From: Dillenia suffruticosa
Lineage: Eukaryota > Streptophyta > Magnoliopsida > Dilleniales > Dilleniaceae
Direction: 5' to 3'
NCBI GenBank assembly: GCA_033439265.1
Contig: JAVTVX010000019.1
Location: 17,386,039-17,450,038, forward strand
DNA length: 64,000 nt
The notes beneath the pieces were generated by a model. That model saw nothing but the letters and a program-made list of their open reading frames with translations, was not told the origin of the DNA and searched no databases. Position numbers and translations under genes: made by a program. Positions 1 through 12,290 of this stretch are shown here, piece by piece (position 1 is the first letter of the stretch; each line of letters begins with the position of its first letter).

Positions 1-626
1 CTGAGTTTTATATTTACACAATATTAGAGAAATTTGACATATGCCATTTTGAGAGATGAGAGAATAAAACGGTGTTCATACCACGTGTGATGAAATGACC
101 ATGGGATGCGAGAGCTATTATTTGAAACGATAAGATTATCATGATTCTCATTCCCACTGTATGAGACTCGAGATCCATTAGGTGATATCTCTTGTACTCA
201 TTACTTTCGACTGTTTCTAGAAATTTTAATTCAGTGTTGCTATTTTAATTTGTTTATATATCGTCTGGAAGATAAATTGAGATCTAAGAGACAAATGTAG
301 GAAAACAGTTGAATTGAGACTAATAGATTCAAATTTAGGAAAAGGAAAGTCAATAGACATTACATCATTGTGTTAAATCATTTTCGATGAGAAAAGTGGG
401 TGGATGGATGTAATGCGTTAGATATGGGGTACAATGAGCTTTTTTTGATACTAATGGTGACTTCTCGATTATCGTAATAGGTATATGGAGAAGTCTTTAC
501 TTATAGGTATACTCGCCGGTCGCACAACACTCAATTCTGTATGAAAGTCTAACAGAGTGATATATAAGATCGTATGAGTTGTGATCGCATGGCGGGTAAA
601 AAATATTCTCGTGTACAAATAAGAGA
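1..626 (+). mobile_element. 3' internal end of a Copia element (truncated by window edge)
   Basis: No open frame survives. The stretch aligns by eye with the reverse complement of about 3519-4130, the 3' internal end of the complete Copia element downstream. Shared landmarks are the run around ACTCGCCGGTCGCAC, the GTATGAAAGTCTAACAG block and GGAAGATAAATTGAG. It therefore belongs to a related element on the opposite (plus) strand whose 5' part lies outside the window. A purine-rich tract just before 627 would be the polypurine tract. Confidence 0.7.
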
Positions 627-1092
627 TATTGGAAAATGCCCACAAATGACATTTTGGTAATTTTGGGATAATGGGTACCCCATTATCCCATTAACCATTC
701 CATTAATTCCCATCATATCTCCCTAATTAATTTAAGTGGATGTGTGCTACGTGAAGAAAGTATTCTTCTTCTTCCGTGGAGAATTGAGGGGCTAGGGTTT
801 TGTGATATACACATATTTCTAGAGAGAGACAAAAAATAGAGGGATGAGAAATTTTTACATAAGAAAATTTCTCTGGTCATTGGAGTTCACCGGACTTAAG
901 GATTGAGGCGTAGTGATATTGTGATGGTGGTTCGATCTCGTGATCACTATCCTGATCGTGTAATCCGTTTGAGAGATTTGACAACTCAATTGGATTTAAG
1001 AAGATTGACCCCATTGAGATATTTATCCTAAAAATTTCGATCTATTTATTACGTTTCCGCATGTACATATTGTATCTCGATTAAATCTAACA
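627..1092 (+). repeat. 3' LTR of the left-edge Copia element
   Basis: It starts TATTGG directly after a purine tract, as does the LTR of the 3084-10019 element read on its own strand, and ends near TCTAACA. At about 466 bp it is close to the 435 bp of that element. Only the first bases and the flanking 3' internal region are clearly alike, so the exact right border is inferred. Confidence 0.55.
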
Positions 1093-3078
1093 CATAACTT
1101 ACATTTTTCAATAAACAAAAGAAACTTTCATATTTCTAAAATATGAAATTATTTTAAATATCATAATTAAGGTATTTACCGATAAAAAAAGAATTTCTAA
1201 ATATTAATTTGTTTGTTACCCTTGTTTGGACGAATGAGCTTGGCAAGGCCATTAGTATCGACCCACGCATTGAAAGCAGAAATTCGCTTTAATGATAAAA
1301 TTTGTAAAAGCGAAAACGACAAACAAAATTTGTAATGACCTCAAAAACAAACATATATCATGTCACATGTTGCTATTTCGGTCGCGTCACTTTGCTTTTT
1401 CGTACGCTGCAATTTACATAGATTTCGACGACATAAATTTGTGTGAATCTACGGCGTAAATTATGACCCTTGTATATAAGCGAAACAGAGAGAGAGAGAG
1501 AGAGAGAGAGAATTTTAGAATTTTACTATGTTGCATCAAACATAAAAAGGAAGAAAATTCAGTGAGAAAGTATGAGACCACTGTTCAAGAAGAAAAGTCT
1601 TCAAGCCTCTTCTTTCACTTCCTCTGTTTTTTCTCCTTCACCATCAACAGTATATCATGAAAAATTCACAAATTCAATTTGGGAGAAAATTTTTATATCT
1701 CATCTTGTCATTTCTAAAAGATTACGGAATGGCTGTGTATATATAAAATGTATAGTAAGTCAGAGAGTGACAAATGTCTAAAGTCTAAAATATTTTATGA
1801 CTAATTTTTTATCTTGTTGTTGAGAGAATATGCAATGCTATCGTAATAATTAAGAAAGATTTCAGCATGTGCCAAATATCATCAAGCACTGTTCTCTCAA
1901 ATCCTTCGATGCAATTTGATCCATTGCTCTTACTACTATTTCACTACTATTTCAGTAATATTTCATCACATCATCGCCTGCATGTGGTACCAAACGAGCA
2001 AGTTGTCATTCGAAGAGCAGTTATTCATGTCTGGAAATGAAAAAAGACAATTAGAGAGGAACACTAAAGGAAATAACCCCATCTTCGATGACCTAAAGGT
2101 GGGACAATGACCCTAAACAAAGAGGCAGAGTTAGGGGTCTCAATTATCAGCACATGGAACACCTCTCAGCCCTAAAATTCCCTGTTTGTGGAACAAATGC
2201 AGTACACAAAAGAAGGATCACCAAAGTTTACCCCCTTAATATATGACTAGTAACTTATGTAATGGTGTACATGATTAAATATCAGACAAAAAATATTATG
2301 TTTAGTTTGTCAGACAAACATCAAATCAATTTTTTATTTTTTTCAACTTTAAGTTCATGCACTTTTAGAATTTTCTTCTCACTCCCTTTCTCTTCTCCAC
2401 CGCTTCCATCCTATCCTCCCTTCCGTAGTCTAAAATATTGACAATGATGTGAAGTTAATAGTAAGGGCTTTCGATGTTATCGTTACTCTTGCTACACCCG
2501 AAACGGCAATGCTTTTGAACTATACAATAAAATTTTCCTATTAAAAAGCCCACAAAAATTAAAAATGCACACTGAGCACCACAGTATCATATCATGGGTG
2601 AAATTATAAAGTTTTGCTACACTTACTTATTATAGTAAAAATAAATGAAGAACATCTCTTGATTCAGAAAAAATAATGAAAACATTATTTCGGAAGATAC
2701 TCTAAAAAAAAATCCAATAATAACATTTTATTTATCATATAGATCTTAATAGATGAACACAAATCCTAAAGTTTAAACAGAACAGCTATCTCCCTTGAGG
2801 CACAAGTGCCTTGTAGCTACTAATCTCAATTGGTTGCAGCTGCCTCTCTTGGACGCAGCTGCTCCTTTTCTTATGCCTTCTTGCCTCTTTGGGAACGTTT
2901 GGCCCCCTTTTCGATAATAGACGCATTCTTTAATTCGTCTCTTGAGGTTGATCATTTATTTTTCAAAATTTGACCATTTCTAATTCTACATCATGTTAAT
3001 GCACAAGTCCGGTGACCAACAGATAAAGATTTAACATATTGGCTCCTTTGCCACAAGGATATTCTGACCTCCTAGAAA
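1093..3078. other. Intergenic DNA, no supportable gene
   Basis: AT-rich sequence with a GA microsatellite at 1487-1512. Short open frames, including a 60-residue one on the minus strand at 2773-2955, show no motif I recognise. The slightly GC-richer piece at about 1980-2210 is broken by stops on both strands and could not be assigned. Confidence 0.6.
1487..1512. repeat. (AG)n microsatellite
   Basis: Thirteen uninterrupted AG units. Confidence 0.95.
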
Positions 3079-3083
3079 ACGCA

Positions 3084-3518
3084 TGTTCGAATTTAATTGA
3101 TTCGATTCATATGCAGCGGAAGCATTCGAACAATTTTCGGAAAAATAAATATAGATCGGATATAGGGTATAAATACCTCGAATGTGTAGAGGCTCCAAAA
3201 GATCAATCGAACGTCCCTCGATCCGATTTCTTGGTCGGGATGGTGATCACAAGGTTAGTCGAATCACCACCACAGTGTCACAACGCCGCAACCCTCAATC
3301 CGGTGATTTTAGCGACGGGGAAATTTTCCTTCACGAAAAATTTCTTATTCCCTCATTCTATATTTTTCTCTCTCAAGGAAGAACATCAAGAACAGCATTG
3401 TGTTTTTGTTAGATTCAATCAGGTTAATTGGGGAGAGGTTATTAAATCAAAATGGGAGTTATGGGAAGTTATCCCATAACTCCTTAAATGCCCCACGATG
3501 GGCATTATGAAACCAATA
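3084..3518 (-). repeat. 3' LTR of the 3084-10019 Copia element
   Basis: 435 bp, near-identical to 9585-10019. Plus-strand borders are TGTTCG and CCAATA. The adjacent plus-strand TCTCCCACTTGC at 3519-3530 is the polypurine tract of the minus-strand element. Confidence 0.93.
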
Positions 3519-4779
3519 TCTCCCACTTGCACACGAGGGCATTTTACTTCCGTCGCAAGATCACAACTCATGAGATCTTTCTTATCACCCTGTTGGACTT
3601 TCATACAGGATTGGGCGTCGTGCGACCGGCGAGTACACCTGCAAGCAAAGACCTCTCGACACACCTGTTAGGATGATCGAGAAGCCATCATTAGTATAAA
3701 AATTAACTCGCTGCACCCCAGATCCAAGACTAATTACATTCATCGAACTACTTTCCTCAACGAAAGTAATCCCCAATAAATGCTCGACTATGTATCCACT
3801 ATTATGCTTACATCCCAACATGGAAAGACATAATAGGCTAGCCGGTGAATACAATACAATGATGTAATGTCAATTGTTTTTCCTTTTCCCAAACTCGAAT
3901 CTATTAGCCTCAATTCAGCTGTTTTCCCAGATCTGTCCCTCAGACCTCAATTTATCTTCCGGGCCATCGGTAAACAGACTAAAGTAGCATCACTGAGTCA
4001 AGATTTCTAGAAATAGCCGAAAGTGATAAGAGTACAAGAAATCACACTCAATGGATCTCGGATCTCATACAGTGGGAACGGGGATCTAAAGAATATCAAT
4101 GTCTCAAAATGATGTTCCCACTATCCCTGGCCGTCATATCACACCCGGTATGAAAACGCGTGCCACAGTGTTATTCCCCCATCTCTCAAAGGGCATATGT
4201 CAGATATCTCTAACACTGTACAGGTATGGGAGTCAATCTACACATAAGACTTTACCCAGAGATCTCAGAGAGAGCATCTCAGAGACAATATCACAAATCG
4301 CAGGTGATATCTGAGATCTCAAATCTAGCTGCTTACAGGCAACATGGATGTGGGTATTTCCATGTCGGTCATATCGCATATGACCTCATCCTAAACACAT
4401 ATCAGGGCGACTTATGTTCTAGTAGGGCCACTCTCAAAGCCTCTTACGACTAGAATCCGTCTCATCTCCGCTCACTCAGAGTCGAAGATGGTCACTCGTG
4501 TGAGAGAGTCAACCACGTCTGCTTGACATATCATTTATCACAACAAATCAGAAAATATATGACAATAAAATAGTGCTATAAGTAAGTGACTCTATTATGC
4601 ACTCATGTCATATATATATAACGCAATAAGTATCAGCACAAAGTGAGAAATGTTAATATACATACAAACCCTATGATTCCTATATCTCATACAGGAATCT
4701 CTCATAATGGGTTTATTGAAGGGATCAGCCAACACGCTGTATAGTAATGTATTTAATTTGTCACTTCACCCTTCTCGGT

Positions 4780-5240
4780 GATGTAACTCATAACGTAGTA
4801 TTAAGTATCAATGTGTTTAGACTTACTGATACTTAGGGTCTCAAGTGTGGTCAAGGGCGGCCTGATTTTCTCAATAAATCATCACTGGCCTCCCACTGTT
4901 TGCCACAATCCCTAAGTGATCCAGAAATTTCTGGAGCCAAACACTCTCCTGAACTACAGCTGAGTGTACCACAAGCTCAGCCTCTATCGTAAATAGAGAT
5001 ATATAGGTTTGCTTCTTGCTACTCCAAGACAGCAAAACCTGACATGGATTTGCATACATTCAGATCACCAACTCAGTTGGTATCTGAATACCCAACAACA
5101 CAAGATGCAAATCACCTCCTTCTTAATACAAAGAGAGGTCCGCAATTCTCTGGAGATATCTCAGAATCCTTTCACTGCTCTCCAGTGATCCCTTCTAGGA
5201 TTCGATCAATACCTAATTACCATACTGACTGCTAAGCAAA
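4780..5240 (-). pseudogene. Copia RNase H remnant
   Basis: The minus strand reads like the Copia RNase H end: a stretch beginning SWSSKKQTYISL, then a block with EAELV and WLQKFLDHLGI (about 4871-5059). Upstream lies a DHWRAVKGF-like segment that usually precedes this domain. The surrounding frame is broken by several stops. It is part of the pol gene of the 3084-10019 element and cannot encode a working enzyme. Confidence 0.75.
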
Positions 5241-5344
5241 TGTTTGATCGTGTACGCAACACTGCGTATATCAGGGTACCCAATGCACTGGTACAAGGGA
5301 CTCTACTTATTTCCATTGCCCTTCACTGAGTCTTAAGGCTTATG

Positions 5345-5640
5345 TCAAGAATTAACGTTTAACCTTTTAGCAATAAGAGTATCTGTAGGGTCGTAGTCGA
5401 TCTTCTCGAAGCGCTCAAGAACTTCCTTGATGTTGGACTCCTGTGAATGAGTCAACATCTGTTTTGAGCGATTCCTCTGGATCTTGACTTCGAGAAAGAA
5501 CTGAGTCTCACCCATGTCCTTCACATCAAGGACAATGTCCACGTCATCGTGGTCATGAGATACTCTCTGTTGTTCCCAATCAACAGAATGTCATTCACAT
5601 AAGGACATGATCACAAGAACATAAAAGGCATGCGCGATGA
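5345..5640 (-). pseudogene. Copia reverse transcriptase remnant with altered active-site motif
   Basis: The minus strand at 5345-5542 gives the DVKDMGETQFFLEVKIQRN block that follows the polymerase active site in Copia reverse transcriptases. Just upstream, codons at 5590-5601 read Y-V-N-D where the family has the catalytic Y-V-D-D, so one catalytic aspartate is replaced by asparagine. The two pieces are not in one frame. It lies between the integrase and RNase H remnants, as expected. Confidence 0.75.
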
Positions 5641-6116
5641 TCCTCCTCGATCATCACTAAAACATGAGATATCACCTTCTCGTGAAATCTCAAGCGCTAC
5701 TGCCTGAATTGATGATTAAGGTCGCATGTCGACTTCCGAAGTCAATGGACCTTATCATTCTGATCTATAGGAATAAAGCCAAATGACTGTTCCTTATAGA
5801 TCTTCTCATCCAAAACTCCCACTCAGGAGAACAGTCTCAACGTTCATCTGGTCTACTCTAGATTTATGTCATGTCCACGACAATCGCTAAAAGTAAACGG
5901 ATCGAGATAATCTCGCCCTTATTCTGAGTAACCCATGATTATCAGATAGGCCTTATACCTCAACACCGATCCATCGACATTTTTCTTGATATTGAAAACC
6001 TACATGTTCTCAACAGCCCTACTACCCTCAGGCAAATTAATTAGATTCTAGATCTCATTGATTCTCATCAACTCCTTTTATCCATGGCCTTTAATTAATG
6101 GCTCTTCACAGAACCC

Positions 6117-7205
6117 TCAAGAACCTCTTGGACAGTTAAAAGATTTCTCGTAATCCTCAAGAGTCACACTGAGAGCCTCTCCCTCAATCGGGAAGCGACG
6201 GTTAAGTACGCGTCCTCGACTACTCTTAAGAGGAGGGGAAACCTTTTTACCTTTAGATGAATTGCTCCCACTCGGACCGAGATCCGTAATGGATTCTTGA
6301 ATCCTGCCACTGGGATTAGCCAACCACTAGACTTATCCATCTCATAGAAGGTAAAGTCTCAATTGCTTTCATAGCTCATAGAGTTTAGGGTGTCATCTGT
6401 ATGTTCATTAGACACAATCCCCTGGTGTGTTCTGAGTATCTCATAGAAATACATCATTTTTCTCGCAGGCCTAACTCACCGTGTAAATGCGAAAAATAGT
6501 GAACATACGCGACACAACCCCATAATCTCAAATGGCTAAGGTCAAGACTGCCTCCTTGTCCAAAACTCATATGGAGTACTAACCGCGGACTTTTATAGAA
6601 CACGATTGAGGACGTAGGCTGCAACCAATAACGTATTTCCCCAATGGGAAACGAGTCAATTGGCTTGCGCCATTATCGACCTCACCGTCTCAAACAAAGT
6701 CATATTCCTCTCTCACAGCTACTCTACTCCACTGAGTAGCAAGGAATAGTCAGTTTCTCGCAATGCCCTTTTTAAAAGAAAGTTCTTCAGACAAATACTC
6801 GCGCTCTCGTTCGGTTATGAGAGTCTCCACGTTCAAGTCTTACTGATTCTCAATTTCGCTAGTAAACCTCCTGAAGCATCTCAATGTCTCAGACTTGTGC
6901 GAGATCGGATCAACGTAACCAAAACGCATGTAATTGTCTGTGAACGTATTAGAGTACCCAACACCATCTCAGGTTCTCACGTTCATAAGACCATAGATGT
7001 CGGAATGATCCGACTGCAATAGAGTCCCAGCCTTGATTGCATTGTCGAATGGTTTTCTTATAAGTTTGTCATTCAAGCAATACTGGTTAGCGGGCCTTAC
7101 AGACCACTCACTGCTAACTGGTTCATCCTCTCTCACACTAAGAGGATAACAAAAAATACCATTGAAAGTAATCACTTCCAGTGCATATAGTCCCTCACGG
7201 ACCAA
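6117..7205 (-). pseudogene. Copia integrase and linker remnant
   Basis: The minus strand at about 6969-7205 contains AGTLLQSDHSDIYGLMNVRT, matching the Copia integrase core start (HSD-x-CGPM in the family; the Cys is Tyr here). Around 6520-6570 a broken segment resembles the SHLRLWGC region of the integrase C-terminal part. The piece at 6117-6323 is the Ser/Lys-rich linker toward reverse transcriptase. Multiple stops and frame changes rule out a functional integrase. Confidence 0.65.
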
Positions 7206-8599
7206 TATAAAACCAATTAAAGTATTGTCGTAATAAATTGAAAATTATAAAATCTCCAAATTAATAGAGCATATCCTAAACTGAAATCAAGTTCCGTCGA
7301 ATATCCAAAACGTAAATGACGTACAGAGCTTAGCAACTTTGCAACTCCAAGTTGCAAGTGTTAATTCCTCTGATGTCGACAAACGCTCCGTTTCAGTACG
7401 TAAATCCTCCTTCTCGAGGACTCACTAAGCGGAACTATATAAGCGCGCTCCTATCTCGAGCTACGTAATCGGTTGCTCCCGTGTTCATAATCCACGAAGG
7501 AGAGAAAACAGAGAGTTATTCAAACTACGTAAAGAAGAAAGAGTTAATTTTCACTCGTCTCACTCACGAGCGAAATGACCAAATCTATTACAGGTAACAC
7601 TATACCTTGGTCGAATTCAACTCTTTCTCGTTGCGCATTAATATCATCGGTTTTCTCGGTTGTTTTCTTCTTACCTAAATCTCGAGTCTCACAGGAGTTC
7701 TTACTCGACTCCTCCGCATAAGCATGACCCGAGTATGGCCTACTCGCCTCTAGGTACTCCTACTCGAGTTCACTGTATCTAGTCACATTAGTGAAAGTAC
7801 GAATACTTTCATCGTATGTGAAATAGACTTTCATGATTTCTCATGAATCAGGTAAAGAATTGGATCGCATCCAGCACAAGAAAACATATCCGAAATGGGC
7901 TCGGTCACATTCCCCAACTCTACGACCATACTCGACATTTTTATCGAATGTTACATCATCGTATGATCAATCCTTTTCTTATAAGTTATTACACTTATAA
8001 GTCAGTATCCTCATCTCAGGATCTGTAAGAGCACCACAATGCTCTTTATAAGGTGAATCTGACCGATAAAGCTATAGGATATTGCATATAAACTGAGATC
8101 ACATCATCACGCATGCTACTTAAGAGAATTGCCCAAACTCGGCCATTATTCCTCTTCCATGCACGTGATGTCCCCTAATCTCGTCTGTCTGAGGTGTGGT
8201 ATCTTCCCCAAAGTCCACTATCTCATGCCTCAGGATTTTAATTAGATATTGCCCCTCGAGGATAAATTGAATCTACCGGTGAAAATCTCGTAATTATCAC
8301 CATTCAATTTTATCTTCCTTGCAAAGATCTAATACGACAATTTTAAAAGCAGTCAAATAGATATTTGTGACTTGTGATACTTATTTTCACATTTTGTGCA
8401 CTCTTCGAATCAACATGACCCAAATAATTCGAATACAAATCCCAAAACGAGCGTATGAATCAACAGACACCATACACCACAATCCGGGATTGCATCTTAC
8501 CATTCGGATTAGGATTCGGTATACAAAAAAAACCCACAAAAAGTAACTCTTAGGGAAGTAGGACCCTCAAAAAATTGAAAATTTTCAATTCCTGACGAC

Positions 8600-9020
8600 C
8601 GAACTTGCCGCCGGGAGGTTCCACGTGCCACCACGCGCCACCACGCGCCGCCACGAGCGGCCACGCGCCACCAGCTTGCTGGGCACGCGCCAGACTCGCG
8701 GCGCGCTTCACACGTGCTGCCACGCGCCTGGCGCGGCTCGGCTCACGCACGCCCAGTTGCAGCGCGCGTCACACGCGCTTCCACGCGCCAGGAGTGGCTT
8801 GGCTCACACGCGCCCAATCGCGGCGCCCGTTTCACGCGCCGTCACGCGCCGAGCCGTGTTGAGCCGGGTCTGGACCGGGTCGGTCAACGAGTCAGGGTTT
8901 GACCCGACCGCCCGGTTAACGGGTCGAGATCCGACCCGAAAACCCCTTCATGCGCCTCTCTAGCGCGTGAAGGACACGCGCCATCTCCAAGGCGCGTGCG
9001 TTGCACGCGCCAGGGTCGGA
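8600..9020. repeat. GC-rich CACGCGCC repeat array in the Copia leader
   Basis: About 420 bp with far higher GC than its surroundings. It holds roughly eleven exact copies of CACGCGCC at irregular spacing plus variants such as CACGTGCC. It lies between the primer-binding site and the start of coding in the 3084-10019 element, so it is 5' leader RNA. Long open frames on both strands here follow from base composition and are not genes. Confidence 0.8.
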
Positions 9021-9571
9021 CCTCTTCGTCTTCACCCGAAAATTTTTGTATCCGGGTCTTTCGACCCGGTATCCGAAAAACACATTTTTCGGATCTGTTT
9101 TCGTCGGATTTTTTATGAAATCTCTTATTCCATTTATTCCAAGTTTCCTTGACTCGATTTTTGGAATAATCGAGCCCTAATCTCGACAAATTTTGGATCC
9201 AAAATTTCGGCCCTCCGCAGCCAATTTGAAACCTCAATTTCCGGCCACAATAATACTCAATATATATATCAAATCGAAGAGCATGAAACGAGAAATACAG
9301 ATCTATAATTTTCATGCATTGATTTGCCCTAAAACTCGACAAATCTGGGGTTGAGTGGTTCGGTTACTATTCACGGCCGAAACTTTCAACCGGAATTTTC
9401 TTTGCCTGATCGTGCTCAGAAAATTATGAAAAAAATTGTTTTCGAGTTCTACAGATCATGGGTAACACAGTGGTGCTCTCGGATTCACGAAATTCATCCG
9501 TGATCCGAACCCCAAATTTTATACCCGAAAAATTAAATCCGAAAAAATTATTTTTCCTAATCCAACGTATT

Positions 9572-9583
9572 GCTCTGATACCA
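9572..9583 (-). other. Primer-binding site (initiator tRNA-Met)
   Basis: The minus strand reads TGGTATCAGAGC, one base inside the 5' LTR. This is the usual primer-binding site of plant Copia elements and fixes the element's orientation. Confidence 0.92.
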
Positions 9584-9584
9584 A

Positions 9585-10019
9585 TGTTGGAATTTAATTG
9601 ATTCGATTCACATGCAGCGGAAGCATTCGAACAATTTTCGGAAAAACAAATATAGATCGGATATAGGGTATAAATATCTCGAATGTGTAGAGGCTCCAAA
9701 AGATCAATCGAACGTCCCTCGATCCGATTTCGCGGTCGGGATGGTAATCACAAGGTTAGTCGAATCACCACCACAATGTCACAACGCCGCAACCCTCAAT
9801 CCGGTGATTTTAGCGACGGGGAAATTTTCCTTCACGAAAAATTTCTCATTCCCTCATTCTATATTTTTCTCTCTCAAGGAAGAACATCAAGAACAGCATT
9901 GTGTTTTTGTTACATTCAATCAGGTTAATTGGGGAGAGGTTATTAAATCAAAATGGGAGTTATGGGAAGTTATCCCATAACTCCTTAAATGCCCCACGAT
10001 GGGCATTATAAAACCAATA
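9585..10019 (-). repeat. 5' LTR of the 3084-10019 Copia element
   Basis: 435 bp with plus-strand borders TGTTGG and CCAATA, followed by ACGCA (10020-10024), which also precedes the other LTR. About 11 mismatches to 3084-3518 by hand count. Confidence 0.93.
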
Positions 10020-10054
10020 ACGCATATCCTTAAAATTAAAAAAAAAAAAAAGGA

Positions 10055-10400
10055 CATGACTTAGAAATAATCTTCCAGTTATGAAGGGACCAAATCATAA
10101 GATAAAGAATAGGAATGTTCCTATAGGATGAGGGAGAAAGAATAGCTGGAAAACAACATAACCACAGTGGCAGGGCCAAATGGAAAGAGAGCCACCATCC
10201 ATTTCGTCCAAGATGAGGAACATCATGTAGTGCATTTTGCAGTCCTACCGACCACTGTGCTAAATGTCTGCTTCAATAATGATGGGTGAGGGAACATGGG
10301 ACGCTATGTACTTATTCGGAGCTTGTTTGTTTGCTTAAAGCTATTAAGGTTCATGTCTGCCTCTCTAAGCATTGCTCATTTAAGGGCATTTCTGAAAACT
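10055..10400. repeat. Diverged duplicate segment, copy 1
   Basis: Shares an ordered series of blocks with about 14585-14990: a GAAGGGACC/GAAGGACC block, AAAGAATAG, a CAGGGCCAAA block followed by GAACCACC/GAGCCACC, TTCGTCC, a GATGAG stretch, and a CTTGTTTGTTNGCTTAAAGCTA end. No convincing open frame is conserved between the copies. Function unknown; it could be duplicated intergenic DNA or an old repeat. Confidence 0.6.
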
Positions 10401-10924
10401 CCAAAACAAAAATAGGGGAATTTTGAAACGTCTCTTAAAAATGATTTTTAACTGTATTTGAATGCAAAAGCCTATTTTTCTTAAGAAAAAATATGGGGAC
10501 ACTTTTTTTTTATTCTCCGGGAAATGAATGATGGAAATGAAAAGACTTTACCGCTTAAACTAGCCTTGAGGTACTGTAATCACCCATTTTTTAAAAGGTC
10601 CAATTGGTACTATAAAATTTAATATGTGCAGAAGCAAAAACAATTAAAATTTAAATACAAAATGTAGCTGTGAATACGGTGATCAAGTTTTATAAATACA
10701 TAATCTCACTGACCGGACATCACTCGTCACTCTCTAACAGCCCATCTAGCGTTGGCATATTACCCGGCACAATGATGCCACGAACTTGTATATTTTGGGA
10801 AAAAAAGGGATTATATTTGGGTGAGCATGTAACCCGATAAGCACAATAAACATGTTTCCATAGAATTTTAATTTTTCTATTTTTCTTTTTATTTTATTAA
10901 TATGTTATATTTAAATTAAAAATT
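10401..10924. other. AT-rich intergenic stretch
   Basis: No gene seen. A short motif TTGAGGTACTGTAATC at about 10567 recurs at about 11953 with one change, so a small dispersed repeat is likely. Confidence 0.5.
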
Positions 10925-11439
10925 AATTAAGCAATGAATTTGTTTTCCATCACTAAATTTAACGACAAAAATCCGAATCCGTCACTAAATTTTTTATATA
11001 TAATTAAATAAAATAAAATATTAATATAATATTTAAATTAAAAAATTAATTTAGCAATGACGAAATTTATCCGGGGGTAATTTAGCGACGGATTAAAATC
11101 CGTCGCAGTTGAATTTAATCTTTTTTTAATTATAATTTTATTTTATTTTTATTTTATTTTATTAATTTATATTAACAAATCATATTATTATGTTATAATA
11201 TTTTAATTTACATTTTATTTTATTATATTATATTTCATTTGTTAAAGAATAATATTATTTAATTCTAAAAAAAACCATATATTTTATTTTATTTAAATTA
11301 TATATATATTTTAATTAATTTATTATTTTTTTTCTTTTTTTGTTTGATTTAATATTTTTTATTATTGTATTGATAACTTTTATTTTATTTATATTATTTT
11401 ATTCAATAATACAAATTTTTTAATTAAATATTAATCCGG

Positions 11440-11578
11440 ACATGCTGGGCGCGCGCCTGCCTGGGCGCCCGCGCATGCCCGCTTGGGCTCCCGCGCCCTG
11501 CGCGGGCCCGTGCATGCCCGCTCGGGCGCCCGAGCCCTAGCCCTGCGCGCGCCCGCATGCCCGCACGGCCGCCCGCCC
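11440..11578. repeat. GC-rich low-complexity block, left arm
   Basis: Very GC-rich run built from GCGCCCGCGC and CATGCCCGC motifs inside otherwise AT-rich DNA. Its reverse complement resembles the GC-rich block at 12400-12580. Confidence 0.75.
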
Positions 11579-11629
11579 TTCATTATTTTATTGCTAAAAA
11601 CAATGCTAAATGCTATTGAAGGCTATTGA

Positions 11630-11692
11630 AGGGATTCGAACCTTTGGACCTTGCATTTGAACGAAAGACATATCACCACTGCACTACCACTT
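11630..11692 (-). other. tRNA-like A/B-box module
   Basis: The minus strand carries TAGTGCAGTGG (A-box-like, 11676-11686), then about 33 bases later GGTTCGAATCC (11632-11642), an exact match to the B-box consensus. The spacing suits an internal RNA polymerase III promoter. I could not fold a complete cloverleaf, so this is a tRNA-derived or SINE-head sequence and not a tRNA gene. Confidence 0.5.
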
Positions 11693-12290
11693 AATGTTGT
11701 GTGATAATATTTTTTTTTTACTTTCTTCCTCCTCATTTGTTTTCTATTCTCACTTTTTTTTCCTTCCTCTTACTCTCATCTCTATTTTTGTGTTTTTTTT
11801 TTCTATTCTCATTTTTAAAATTTTTTATATATAATAATTATATTGAAATTTCTTATATATTTAAACGAATAAAAATATTTTGTGATTAAATATATAGATT
11901 TTTTAAATTATTAATATATCATAATTTATTGATAATTATAATTTTATATTATTGAGGTACCGTAATCCATTTTTAAACTATGGAGTAAAAAACATAAAAA
12001 AAAATAATAAAATAATAAAATAAAAGAAAAACAGAAGAAAACAAAATATAATATTAATATATTTTTAATTAATTTATTATTTTATTTTAAATTAGTATTT
12101 TTTTATTTTTTATTTTATTAAAAATTATCATATTTATTATTTTTAATTAATATTATTTTAGGTTGGTGGTTTAAATAAAAAAAGTTATTATATTTATTAT
12201 TTTAAATTGTTATTATATATTATTTTATTATTATTAGAAAAATATGAAGAAAAAATAATAAGTAAAAAAAAATTATATCACATAATATCA

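Larger units (their letters stand above)
3084..10019 (-). mobile_element. Complete Ty1/Copia LTR retrotransposon, coding region decayed
   Basis: A 6936 bp element with two 435 bp LTRs (3084-3518 and 9585-10019) flanked by the 5 bp target duplication ACGCA at 3079-3083 and 10020-10024. On the minus strand, the 5' LTR is followed directly by TGGTATCAGAGC, the primer-binding site for initiator tRNA-Met typical of plant Copia elements. The internal part reads leader, then integrase, reverse transcriptase and RNase H remnants, which is the Copia order. All coding parts carry stops and frameshifts. By hand I count about 11 differences between the LTRs (about 97.5% identity), so the insertion looks recent although the coding region is not intact. 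Confidence 0.92.

Noticed and set aside
3039-3479. 146-residue plus-strand frame, nearly repeated at 9612-9980
   Set aside because: Both lie inside the two LTRs of one Copia element and read antisense to it. Repetition of the frame reflects the LTR pair and not a gene family.
8605-8963. Overlapping long Arg/Ala/His-rich frames on the plus strand and one on the minus strand
   Set aside because: They arise because the GC-rich CACGCGCC array has few stop codons. The stretch is the leader of a minus-strand retrotransposon.
11630-11692. A true tRNA gene
   Set aside because: A and B boxes are present, but I could not pair an acceptor stem or an anticodon arm.
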